Assembly: GCA_011042635.1 (NCBI GenBank)
Contig: DQWH01000186.1
Coordinates: forward strand, 1 to 44,549
Origin: Bacteroidota bacterium
GTDB lineage: Bacteria; Bacteroidota; Bacteroidia; Bacteroidales; VadinHA17
DNA: 44,549 bases
Direction: 5' to 3'
The position numbers and the translations under genes are program-made. Shown piece after piece: positions 9,310 to 18,306 of this stretch; within the stretch, counting starts at the first letter, position 1; every line of letters starts with the position of its first letter. The notes under the pieces are model-generated. The model was given only the letters and a program-made list of their open reading frames with translations. It made no database searches and had not been told where the DNA came from.

Positions 9310-9920
9310 GGATGCAACAGTTGCTGAAAAAAGTAACCGATGAGGGAAGGAGCGATAATGGCCGGATAGATGAATCCGGTAACGGCTCCCAGAAAATGCG
9401 CATCGTGGTTGATGTGGTCGGAAGCACGGCGGCTCATGATATGCGAATAGATCAGGTAGGCTATTCCGAAGATGATGCCCGGAATGGGAATGAAATACAA
9501 TAGCAGGGTTTGCCAGGGATCGAAGAAGATGCTGGTGAAGATAAAGGCGGAAACGGCTCCCGAGGCCCCCACCGAGTTGTATCCGGGTTCATTCCGATAT
9601 TTTTTCAATGTGGTGATGGTAGCGACGGCCATCGATCCCACAAAGAGGATCAGATAGTGTATTTCGGGCCACCGGATCATTCCGGCTTCAGCTAGTTGAT
9701 GAAAATAACTTTCCACTGCCGTACCGAAGAAAAAAAGCACCATCATATTGATTACCAGGTGCATCCAGTCGGCATGGATCAGGCCGTGTGTAAGAAAGCG
9801 GTGGAATTCGCGGTAGTGGATTACCCGGTAGGGATTAAACTGCATACGGGCAAACAGCCGCGGATTATTAAAGGCCAGGATGGATATCACCGATATGATG
9901 GCAACCAGCAGAATGGTCAT
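9306..9920 (-). CDS. Rhomboid family intramembrane serine protease
   Basis: Multi-TM; HGLIHADWMHLVINMMVLFFFG, catalytic GASGAVSAF, HDAHFLGAVTGF. Confidence 0.9.
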   Translation of the reverse strand: MTILLVAIISVISILAFNNPRLFARMQFNPYRVIHYREFHRFLTHGLIHADWMHLVINMMVLFFFGTAVESYFHQLAEAGMIRWPEIHYLILFVGSMAVATITTLKKYRNEPGYNSVGASGAVSAFIFTSIFFDPWQTLLLYFIPIPGIIFGIAYLIYSHIMSRRASDHINHDAHFLGAVTGFIYPAIIAPSLIGYFFQQLLHP

Positions 9921-9927
9921 GATGAAT

Positions 9928-10935
9928 TCAGTGTAATATTTTATAGATCAATTCCTTTAACAGGTCTCCCTCTTCGGTGGATACAGGAATGAATCCCTTT
10001 GATTTTACATCGTATTTGCGTAACATTCCGATAATCTGCTTCAGCTTTTCCGGGCTGTAGTTCCTGGCTGCCGTTTCGTATTCCTTCATGAAAAAAGGAC
10101 GGACCCTCAGGGCCGGGGCAGCCTGGTTTCTTGACTTGTTGGGAAGATAGTGGTAGGCAAGGACCTTGCTGAAGAAAAAGTAGATGGCCGAGAGGGTGAC
10201 GATGAAGGGATTGTTTTTCGGATTGTTCCCGAAATGCTTCACGATGCGGTTCGATTTCAGAATATCTTTTCTGGCCAGTGCATTGGTCAGTTCAAAGTTA
10301 TTGTATTCCTTGCTGATGCCAATATACTCTTCAATATGTGATGCCGTAACGGTTTTTTCATTTTCCGGAAGAACGATCATCAGTTTGTCCAGTTCACCGG
10401 CAATCCGGTTCAGGTCGTTTCCCAGGTGTTCGGTCAGCATCATTCCCACCCCGGCATTCATGGAATATCCTTTGCTTTTTAAATAATTCTCGATCCACAG
10501 CGGAATCTTGTCTTCATACAGTTTTTTTGATTCAAAATATATCCCGTTTTTTTCCAGAGCTTTGTAAACCTTCAGACGTTTGCTGAGGATTTTGTATTTA
10601 TAATTGATCACCAGAATGGTTGATTTCATGGGGGAATTGAAATAATGTTCAAAAGCCTCAAGTGACGGCAGATCCTGTGCTTCCCTGACAATAACCACCA
10701 TGTGGCTGGACATCATGGGGAATCTGCGGGAGAGGTCAACTATTTCATGGGCACTGGTATCCTTGCCATACACAATCATCTGGTTAAAAGACCGGGCTTC
10801 TTCAGGAAGCGCATGAGATGCTATGTATTCTGTAATCTTGTCGATAAAATAGGGTTCCTGACCCGCCAGAAAATATACGGACCGGTAGACCTTGTTTTTC
10901 AGATCCTTCATGATCTGTTCATAGGACATTTCCAT
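9928..10935 (-). CDS. holA: DNA polymerase III subunit delta
   Basis: VYFLAGQEPYFIDKI, HLGNDLNRIAGELDKLMIVL, EYIGISKEYNNFELTNALARKD. Confidence 0.92.
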   Translation of the reverse strand: MEMSYEQIMKDLKNKVYRSVYFLAGQEPYFIDKITEYIASHALPEEARSFNQMIVYGKDTSAHEIVDLSRRFPMMSSHMVVIVREAQDLPSLEAFEHYFNSPMKSTILVINYKYKILSKRLKVYKALEKNGIYFESKKLYEDKIPLWIENYLKSKGYSMNAGVGMMLTEHLGNDLNRIAGELDKLMIVLPENEKTVTASHIEEYIGISKEYNNFELTNALARKDILKSNRIVKHFGNNPKNNPFIVTLSAIYFFFSKVLAYHYLPNKSRNQAAPALRVRPFFMKEYETAARNYSPEKLKQIIGMLRKYDVKSKGFIPVSTEEGDLLKELIYKILH

Positions 10936-10939
10936 GGGT

Positions 10940-11710
10940 TCAGAATCTGAGGTGTTTTACCGACATGCCTTCGTTTTTTATTTCCATCAGGGCATCAATG
11001 CCGATTTTCAGATGAATTTCGGTGAATTTTCCGGTCACCAGTTTGTCGCTTTGCTGTGTTTTTATGCCGGCACTGATCATGGGTTGATCTGAAACGAGCA
11101 ACAATGCGCCTGAAGGAATTTCATTGGCAAACCCCACGGTAAAAATAGTGGCGGTTTCCATATCAATGGCCATGCACCGGGTTTTTCTGAGGTATTTTTT
11201 AAATTTCTGGTCATATTCCCATACCCGGCGGTTTGTGGTGTACACAGTGCCTGTCCAGTAATCGTGCTGGTGGTTCCGTATGCTGGTTGAAACGGCTCGC
11301 TGCAGGCTGAAAGCAGGAAGAGCCGGAATTTCAGGAGGCAGATAATCGGCCGAGGTTCCTTCTCCACGGATGGCGGCAATGGGCAGAATAAAATCACCCA
11401 GCTGGTTTTTCTTCTTTAGGCCACCGCATTTTCCAAGAAACAGAACCGCCTGTGGCTGAACCGCTCCCAGCAGATCCATAATGGTTGCCGCGTTGGCACT
11501 TCCCATTCCGAAATGGATCATGGTAATTCCTTTTCCTGTTAGAGCAGGCATGTTCACCGTTTTGTCGGGCAAGGGCAAATGGTGCATGTCTGCAAACATT
11601 TCCATATAATTCATGAAATTGGTCAGCAGAATATATTTCCCGAAATTTTCAATGGGAATACCTGTATATCGCGGGAGCCAGTCCTTTACTATTTCGGCTT
11701 TTGTTTTCAT
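10940..11710 (-). CDS. amn: AMP nucleosidase (short Bacteroidota-type)
   Basis: TKAEIVKDWLPRYTGIPIENFGKYILLTNF, MIHFGMGSANAATIMDLLGAVQPQAVLFLGKCGGL, AIDMETATIFTVGFANEIPSGALLLVSDQP. Confidence 0.92.
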   Translation of the reverse strand: MKTKAEIVKDWLPRYTGIPIENFGKYILLTNFMNYMEMFADMHHLPLPDKTVNMPALTGKGITMIHFGMGSANAATIMDLLGAVQPQAVLFLGKCGGLKKKNQLGDFILPIAAIRGEGTSADYLPPEIPALPAFSLQRAVSTSIRNHQHDYWTGTVYTTNRRVWEYDQKFKKYLRKTRCMAIDMETATIFTVGFANEIPSGALLLVSDQPMISAGIKTQQSDKLVTGKFTEIHLKIGIDALMEIKNEGMSVKHLRF

Positions 11711-11735
11711 AGAGGATATTGTTCGCTGTTCTTGT

Positions 11736-11743
11736 TACCTTTG
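11736..11743 (+). promoter_or_regulatory. Candidate -7 promoter element (TACCTTTG)
   Basis: Exact TAnnTTTG match 22 nt upstream of a GTG start at 11766 of the HsdR-N-like gene. Confidence 0.45.
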
Positions 11744-11765
11744 TCCCTGTGTAAAAATTCACTTT

Positions 11766-12227
11766 GTGGAGCAGCTAAATTTACCAACTTATTCTTTCAA
11801 TATAAAATCAAAAGAAGGGAGGGATTACATCTTCGACCCCGTAAGGAAGAAGTATGTGGTGCTGACCCCCGAGGAATGGGTGCGGCAGCATTTTGTCAGT
11901 TACATGATCCGGGAGAAAAATTATCCGGCCTCGCTTACCCGGGTAGAGATGTATCTGGAAGTGAACCGGATGGGTAAACGGTGTGATGTCGTTTTTTTCG
12001 ACAGAAACGGTATTCCCCGAATGATTGTGGAATGCAAGGCCCCGGAGGTCAGGATCAGCCAGAAAACCTTTGACCAGGTGGCTGCCTATAACCTGAAGTT
12101 AAAGGTAGATTACCTGGTTGTCACCAACGGATTGAAACATTATGCCTGTGCCATGGATTACCGGACGAACAGCTATATTTTTCTGAAAGAAATACCCGAT
12201 TATCATTCTCTTAAGTTGACAGATTGA
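11766..12227 (+). CDS. Type I restriction enzyme HsdR N-terminal domain-like protein (stand-alone nuclease-like domain)
   Basis: VEQLNLPTYSFNIKSKEGRDYIFDPVRKKYVVLTPEEWVRQHFVSYM...RCDVVFFDRNGIPRMIVECKAPEV (PD-(D/E)xK-like D...ExK); GTG start at 11766 is in frame with ORF 11613..12227. Confidence 0.82.
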   Translation: MEQLNLPTYSFNIKSKEGRDYIFDPVRKKYVVLTPEEWVRQHFVSYMIREKNYPASLTRVEMYLEVNRMGKRCDVVFFDRNGIPRMIVECKAPEVRISQKTFDQVAAYNLKLKVDYLVVTNGLKHYACAMDYRTNSYIFLKEIPDYHSLKLTD

Positions 12228-12747
12228 TGCATTGCAGCATCCATTCGCCGGAAAACCCTTTCCCGTTGAATAACCAGTCTTTTTTTTCGCCGATAACGGT
12301 GAATCCGTTCCTGGTGAACAAACGCAGGCTGGCCTGGTTGTCAGTAGCGATATGGCAGTAAAGTTGATGGAGTTTCAGGTGCTCGAAACAGTATTCCTTG
12401 AACAGTTGGAGGGCTTCGGAAGCATATCCCTTGTTCCGGTCGTTTTCGTTATGTATCAGAATGCCTACCCCGCCCCGCTTGTGGTAGGGATCAAAATCGA
12501 ACAGATCGATTGCTCCAAGCGGATGGCCGTCGTTCCTGCGAATGATCATCAGTCTGAATTGCCGGGTGGCATACAGATCGCTGGTGGATTGTTTGATGAA
12601 CTGTTTCAGGGTAAATTTTGAAAAGGGGATGAGGGTCTGGCTTACTGTCCAGTGACGGGGATCATTTTCCCACAGGTACAGTACTTCCAGGTCTTCGGGC
12701 TCCATGGCCCTGAGCCTGATTCGTTTATTTTCCAGCAGAGTATTCAT
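12211..12747 (-). CDS. GNAT family N-acetyltransferase
   Basis: RIRLRAMEPEDLEVLYLWENDP...GGVGILIHNENDRNKGYASEALQLFKEYCFEHLKLHQLYCHIATDNQASLRLFTRNGFTVIGE; ATG at 12747 (MNTLLENKRIRL) preferred. Confidence 0.92.
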   Translation of the reverse strand: MNTLLENKRIRLRAMEPEDLEVLYLWENDPRHWTVSQTLIPFSKFTLKQFIKQSTSDLYATRQFRLMIIRRNDGHPLGAIDLFDFDPYHKRGGVGILIHNENDRNKGYASEALQLFKEYCFEHLKLHQLYCHIATDNQASLRLFTRNGFTVIGEKKDWLFNGKGFSGEWMLQCINLST

Positions 12748-12788
12748 GAAATGCAGCGATCGTTCTCCGGATAAGCTCTTGCAGGGGG

Positions 12789-14711
12789 TCAATCGGATTC
12801 CTGATAAACTTTCTTAACCCACAGATCTTCATGATAGCCTTTATCAACCAGTTGCTGCCTTACTTTTTCTGCTTCTTCCTGGGTGTCAAATTCGCCGTAG
12901 GTATACCGGTAAAAGCCGTCTTTTCCCAGGATGACCCTTACATTTTCGAGGGGGGCGAAATAGGAAACATCCACCGGCCGGACTTTCAAAGCCATTAATT
13001 GAACGGTATAATACAGCACTTCCCTTTCATGATCAATGATTTCAAGGTCCTGGATGTCAAGGCCTGTAATAACCATTGCCGAATCGAGCGGCCTGGCCTG
13101 GCTGATATCGATGCTGTCTTTCAGCCATTTTTCCCGGACGGGTTTTTTGGAAGGTTCTGCAGGGGTCAGTTCCACATCAATAATAAACTCCGATTTTCTG
13201 GCATATTCATCGATCCGTATTTCTTCCCGGTGGGGAAGGTATCCGTTTCCGGTATAAATCATATCATAATTGCCTGATTTGGTGATGAAAGAGTATTGTC
13301 CCGATTGCCGGTTCGGGAATCCCACGTCTACCGTATCCATCGATTCCCTGTCGATCATGAAGATCTGAAAATCCCAACCGAACTCCCGGGTGGTGTCTGC
13401 CAGTGACAATTGTCCCCTGATGGTGAAGTCACGGGTTATTCCTTCAGGAAGTATTTCAATGCGGTACAGGTTCATTTCCTTGTATCCGTCAAGCATGGAT
13501 ATATATGCGGCCTTGCCGTTCTGCACCGGATTGAAAAACAGGTCATCGTCGGTGGTATTCAGGGGATATCCGATATTCACGGGTTTGCTCCAGGATCCAT
13601 CAGGCATTCGCTGTGAGTAGAATATGTCGTATCCCCCCATGTTGTAATGGCCTTCCGAAGAAAAATATAACAGGGAATCATTTTCCGTAATAAAGGGATA
13701 ATTCTCATTGAACGGGGTATTGATATTATTTCCTATGTTTTCCGCAGGTCCCCAGTTACCGCGTTTGTCCTTTTTTGAAACGTATATGTCCAGTTCTCCC
13801 AGTCCCCCTGTCCGGTTGCTTGTAAAATACAGAGTATTTCCGTCGCTTGAGACACAGGCATGCGATTCGTAATAACGGGTGTTAATGTTCCGGTTCAGCT
13901 TCCGGGCTCTGGTCCATTCTCCATTTTTTCTTGAACTGACATAAATATTTCCGTCTTCCATATCGGATTTATACAGATACAGTTCCGTTCCGTCAAATGA
14001 GAGGGAAGAGGACATCCCGTCCCGGTCAGAATGGACCAGCCGGGTGATGTCTTCGGCCGGACTCCATACCCCGCCGGTGGTACGGGAAGTTTGATAAAGG
14101 ACATCCTCATCCCCGTATTTGGCGGTAAATACCAGGGTATTTTCATCTCCCGATACGGCCGGGTGAATATTCATGGATACCACATTGACCTGATTGCCCA
14201 GATTTTGCGGGATATAGCTCACAGGATTCTTTTTCAATTCTTTTGCGATTTCACATGCCCTGATTTGCTGGTTAATGAATTCATCATTCTCCATGGGATT
14301 ATTTTGCCTGATCAGTTCCCTGAAGTGCTGGTAGGTGGCGATGGCTTTGTCGAGCTGATTGGTGATCCTGTAAGCATTGCCCAGATAAAAGTATGCATCG
14401 AGGGGGGCACGGGTTTCGGTAGGAAGATGATCCCGGGCATCGTAAGCGGCATTTTTTACTGCTTTTTCGAGGTATGGAATGGCCTTTTCCTTTTCGTTGG
14501 GAATATGCAGATAACATACCCCGATCTTGTACAGGATATTGGCGTTATCATCATCTTCCAGCAGAAGGTAAAGCAATATAGCATCTTCATATTCCCGGTA
14601 AAGGTAATGTGATTCGGCCTCGACGAAAATCTCCCGCATTTCAGACCTTGTCTGGCCCATGATCCTCCCCGACAGAAATAAGCAGCACAGAATTATCAGG
14701 CATTTGTGCAT
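12789..14711 (-). CDS. PorE-like TPR/PD40 protein with CRD-like and C-terminal SPOR domain (paralogue E)
   Basis: Signal peptide; YEDAILLYLLLEDDDNANILYKIGVCYLHIPNEKEKAIPYLEKAV; PD40 blades (NTLYFTSNRTGGLGELDIYVSKKD); C-term YTVQLMALKVRPVDVSYFAPLENVRVILGKDGFYRYTYGEFDTQEEAEKVRQQL is SPOR-like. Confidence 0.85.
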   Translation of the reverse strand: MHKCLIILCCLFLSGRIMGQTRSEMREIFVEAESHYLYREYEDAILLYLLLEDDDNANILYKIGVCYLHIPNEKEKAIPYLEKAVKNAAYDARDHLPTETRAPLDAYFYLGNAYRITNQLDKAIATYQHFRELIRQNNPMENDEFINQQIRACEIAKELKKNPVSYIPQNLGNQVNVVSMNIHPAVSGDENTLVFTAKYGDEDVLYQTSRTTGGVWSPAEDITRLVHSDRDGMSSSLSFDGTELYLYKSDMEDGNIYVSSRKNGEWTRARKLNRNINTRYYESHACVSSDGNTLYFTSNRTGGLGELDIYVSKKDKRGNWGPAENIGNNINTPFNENYPFITENDSLLYFSSEGHYNMGGYDIFYSQRMPDGSWSKPVNIGYPLNTTDDDLFFNPVQNGKAAYISMLDGYKEMNLYRIEILPEGITRDFTIRGQLSLADTTREFGWDFQIFMIDRESMDTVDVGFPNRQSGQYSFITKSGNYDMIYTGNGYLPHREEIRIDEYARKSEFIIDVELTPAEPSKKPVREKWLKDSIDISQARPLDSAMVITGLDIQDLEIIDHEREVLYYTVQLMALKVRPVDVSYFAPLENVRVILGKDGFYRYTYGEFDTQEEAEKVRQQLVDKGYHEDLWVKKVYQESD

Positions 14712-14736
14712 GAGGTATGTGCTATTAACATATTGA

Positions 14737-14766
14737 CAAATCTAAAAATTCAATTGTTTTTTTCAA
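14737..14766 (-). promoter_or_regulatory. Candidate Bacteroidota promoter (TTG-N19-TAGATTTG) for paralogue E
   Basis: Minus strand TAGATTTG at 14744-14737 with TTG at 14766-14764, spacing 19 nt; lies over the 3' end of the upstream paralogue. Confidence 0.5.
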
Positions 14767-16219
14767 TGAGTACTTTCAGATTTTTGTTACTTGATTTGCA
14801 GGTAATTTTTTTTGATTCAGGATCAAAAATGAATTCGGTCAGTATTTCTTCCGTATTCCGGTTGATCAGTCTGATGATGAAGGGTGTTTTACAATCCCAC
14901 TCCGTATCCAGCTCTCCTGAGAACGGCATAGTGCCGGCGGTTTCTTCCGGGATAATTTCTATGCTGTAAATATCCTGCTGCCCGAATCCCTCCGGCATAT
15001 TTCTGGAAAGATACATGAACTTACCGTTTCTGACGGGATAGAAAAAGGTTTCATCGGAAGTAGTATTAACGGGGTATCCAATATTTATCGGATCTTCCCA
15101 TTGCCCTGATGGGCCCCTAGTGGAATAAAAGATGTCGTATCCCCCCATGTTGTAATGTCCCTCCGATGCAAAATACAGTGTGTTCCCGTCTTCTGACAGA
15201 TGTGGACTGGCCTCGTTGAAGGGGGTGTTGATCACATCTCCCAGATTTTCCGGCTCTGACCACTGTCCGGATTGGTCAAGTACTGAACGGTAAATATCGA
15301 ATTCGCCTATCCCTCCCCTCCGGTTACTTGAAAAATAAAGGGTTTTTTCATCGGCTGACAGGGAAGCAAAGGATTCGGCCCGGTTCGAATTAACCGGACC
15401 CGGAAAAGGCTCCATTCTGGACCAGGATCCGTTGCTGTAGGTGCTGATGTAGATATCACGGTTATTCCCTGTGCCTTTTATGAGCAGCAATTTTTCCCCT
15501 TCCGGTGAAACCCATACCGGGATAGCATCTCCGTCCGATTCCACCTGGGGGGTAATATTTACGGGTTCAGTCCATATGCCGGCCAGTTTGTTACTCATGA
15601 AGAGGGCATTATAAAACTTTAAATCAGTCATATATACCAGTGTCTGTTCATCGGCAGATATGACAGGTTGGTAATTGTCTGAGGCATCATTGACAGGCGA
15701 CCCCAGGTTTACGATATTCACATTCAGGGGAATATCCTTTATGATTTTTGCGATTTCACAGGTACGGATTTCGTTCTCCACGATCCTGATATTGTAATTC
15801 CTGTCAAAGCCCGGAACTTCCCTGAAAGCATAAAAGGCATCCAGGGCTTTTTCCAGTTCGTTGTTGATCCGGTATGCCCTGCCCAGGTAAAACCAGGTAT
15901 GGTAGGGAGCTTTTGTTTCTTTTGTAGACCTTGCCGAGTATTTTCCGGTTATATCCCCGAGTGCTTTCTCAAAGTAGGGGATGGCTTTGTATTCTTCTCC
16001 AGGAATGTGTAAATAACACATCCCGATCCTGAATTGTACATTGGCATTGAAATAGGGTGTATCTTCGAGTCGTAGCAGATAATATATAGCTTCTTCATAA
16101 TCTTCTTCCTGGAAAAAGAAGAACCCGTTATCAAGCAATTCTTCGGGGCTCTGATCTTCCTGTGCCACGGCAGGAGTGCAAATGAACAATAAACTAAAAA
16201 GAAAAAGGACGTTTCTCAT
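14750..16219 (-). CDS. PorE-like TPR/PD40 protein, short C-terminus (paralogue D)
   Basis: MRNVLFLFSLLFICTPAVAQ signal peptide from ATG at 16219; same TPR core (FNANVQFRIGMCYLHIPGEEYKAIPYFEKAL) and PD40 blades; no OmpA/SPOR domain. Confidence 0.83.
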   Translation of the reverse strand: MRNVLFLFSLLFICTPAVAQEDQSPEELLDNGFFFFQEEDYEEAIYYLLRLEDTPYFNANVQFRIGMCYLHIPGEEYKAIPYFEKALGDITGKYSARSTKETKAPYHTWFYLGRAYRINNELEKALDAFYAFREVPGFDRNYNIRIVENEIRTCEIAKIIKDIPLNVNIVNLGSPVNDASDNYQPVISADEQTLVYMTDLKFYNALFMSNKLAGIWTEPVNITPQVESDGDAIPVWVSPEGEKLLLIKGTGNNRDIYISTYSNGSWSRMEPFPGPVNSNRAESFASLSADEKTLYFSSNRRGGIGEFDIYRSVLDQSGQWSEPENLGDVINTPFNEASPHLSEDGNTLYFASEGHYNMGGYDIFYSTRGPSGQWEDPINIGYPVNTTSDETFFYPVRNGKFMYLSRNMPEGFGQQDIYSIEIIPEETAGTMPFSGELDTEWDCKTPFIIRLINRNTEEILTEFIFDPESKKITCKSSNKNLKVLIEKNN

Positions 16220-16334
16220 TTGGAGTAATTTTTGCCAGCCACTAGAAAAGAAAGATAATAAAAAATTTTGTATTACGAACCCCGACTTCACACAGTATGG
16301 TGTGTACTGATTAACCCGGCGGGAATATTGTTGC

Positions 16335-18299
16335 CTAAAAGACAGGTTTTTCCGGTTGAATAAAGGAGTACGTGTTTTCTGGAACGGCAAAATCCACTCT
16401 GCGGTTGAATTTCCTTCCTTCCGGGTTGTCCGATCCGTCAGGCCGGTGGTTAGGAGCAATGGGACAGCTTTCTCCCAGTGCCTTAATTTCCAGCCTGTTT
16501 TGCGGAATGCCCTGCTTTACCAGGTAGTTTTTAACAGTCTGTGCCCGGCGTTCCGACAAGCGTAAATTGTAATCTTCCGCTCCAATGGCATCGGTATGGC
16601 CCCGGATCTCAATTTTTAAATCGGGAAATCGTTCCAGAATCGCGACCAGCCCTCCGAGTGCGCTTTCCGATGAAGGAAGCGGGTCAGATCTGTCGAAACC
16701 GAAATAAATATTCCTGAGTGTGATGGTTCCCCTGATTTTTCCCCTGGCGGAAATGTCGAGGGAGTGGCTGTCTTCCCTGTCGGTGATATGAATACGTTGA
16801 GTAAATGTTTCTAAACTACTGTCTTGCAGGGTTACTTCATATATGGCCGGGGGGAGGTGGAACATAAAATGGCCTGTACTATCCGTTGTTACAAGAAGGG
16901 TGTCACCGTTTTCCATGCTGGTCACCGTCAGCGTGGTTTCAACGGGATAAACCCTGCCGGTTGGGCTGGAAACATTTACATTCCCTGAAACCATAACCTG
17001 AGCAGGTTGAACTGCCTGGGGCGGCATGAACCAGGCTAACTGGCTCGTTCCGGGTTCTTTGTGTCTTGTCAGAATAAAATCAGCATTACCCGGGGCAGGA
17101 GAGAAGGCCTGGTCGTTCAGGGTTGAATTGACAGGATATCCAGGGTTTTGTGGTACTGTCCATGTATCTCCGGACCTGACGGAACGAACAATATCAAGCC
17201 CGCCCATGGTTACGTGACCGTCGGAGGCAAAAAACAGGGTGTCGGGATGCTTCAGGTAAGGCGAGGTTTCTTCGTAGGGTGTGTTGATGCGACTGTCCAG
17301 TAATTGCAGTCCGGTAGCCACAAACTCTTCATCCAGCTTCGCTGTGTACAGATCCAGTCCTCCGTATCCCCCTGGCCTGTCGCTGGAAAAATATAGGGTA
17401 TTTCCGTCATCTGTCAGAAATGCGGTAGTTTCATTCCATCGTGTATTCACACTTTCAAGAGGTTTTGCGGAACTCCAGCGCCCATCTTTAATTCTGGAAT
17501 AATACAGATCGTACTGCTCATCCTGTTTTCTGGTCAGGAAAAGCACCTTTCCGTTTCCTGAAAGGGATACACATTCAAAATAACCGTCAGATTCAATGGA
17601 AGCGGTGATGTTCCGGGGTTCCTGCCAGGTGTTGCCGTATTTTTCCGAAAGCATCACTGCCCGGTAATAATCTTTCCGGTGCATAAATGCCAGCGCCGAA
17701 CCATCGGGGGCCAGACAGGGATTATAAACATAGGTGGCGGTATTGATCGCGGGGACTTCAACAGGAGGTGCAGAAACTGGAGCAGAAAAAAATCTTTTTG
17801 CGGTTTCACACATTTTTATCTGCCGTTCGGCTTCCATTGTTTCTGGATCATTCTGCCCGAACCATCTACGGTATCTGGCAAAATGTTCCAGGGCGGCATC
17901 GAGATCTCCGTTCATCCGGCAGGCTATACCCAGGTACAGAAATGCCTCGCGCGGTGCTGACATTTCTCTGTGGAAGTCATCCCTGTAACGTTTTTTCACA
18001 TGGTTTGTAGCCTTTTCAAGGTAAGGAACGGCCAGGGATTCGTAACCCGGAATGTGCAGCAGGCACATCCCGGTTTTATAATTCAGGTTAGCATTGTCAG
18101 GATATTTTTTAACCAAACCGGTAAAATAGGGTAAGGCTTTTTCATATTCTTCATAGAGGTAATGAAAATTCCCCTCATAGAATGTTTTCTGGTAATCCCT
18201 ACCCGACTGGGCTGTTGCGAATGACCAGGCAAGGAGGAGGATGGCTCCGGTCATTTTCAAGCCGGGTGCTTTCTTATACATTTCGTTGTAACAGCTCAT
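16335..18299 (-). CDS. PorE-like TPR/PD40/CRD/OmpA protein (paralogue C)
   Basis: TPR core, PD40 blades, carboxypeptidase-regulatory-like segment, C-term LKIEIRGHTDAIGAEDYNLRLSERRAQTVKNYLVKQGIPQNRLEIKALGE...NRRVDF (OmpA-like). Confidence 0.9.
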   Translation of the reverse strand: MSCYNEMYKKAPGLKMTGAILLLAWSFATAQSGRDYQKTFYEGNFHYLYEEYEKALPYFTGLVKKYPDNANLNYKTGMCLLHIPGYESLAVPYLEKATNHVKKRYRDDFHREMSAPREAFLYLGIACRMNGDLDAALEHFARYRRWFGQNDPETMEAERQIKMCETAKRFFSAPVSAPPVEVPAINTATYVYNPCLAPDGSALAFMHRKDYYRAVMLSEKYGNTWQEPRNITASIESDGYFECVSLSGNGKVLFLTRKQDEQYDLYYSRIKDGRWSSAKPLESVNTRWNETTAFLTDDGNTLYFSSDRPGGYGGLDLYTAKLDEEFVATGLQLLDSRINTPYEETSPYLKHPDTLFFASDGHVTMGGLDIVRSVRSGDTWTVPQNPGYPVNSTLNDQAFSPAPGNADFILTRHKEPGTSQLAWFMPPQAVQPAQVMVSGNVNVSSPTGRVYPVETTLTVTSMENGDTLLVTTDSTGHFMFHLPPAIYEVTLQDSSLETFTQRIHITDREDSHSLDISARGKIRGTITLRNIYFGFDRSDPLPSSESALGGLVAILERFPDLKIEIRGHTDAIGAEDYNLRLSERRAQTVKNYLVKQGIPQNRLEIKALGESCPIAPNHRPDGSDNPEGRKFNRRVDFAVPENTYSFIQPEKPVF

Positions 18300-18306
18300 G
18301 GATACG

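Noticed and set aside
16289-16304. CACAC-agtatg-GTGTG inverted repeat between paralogues C and D
   Set aside because: Only 5-bp stem and no T-tract; likely chance.
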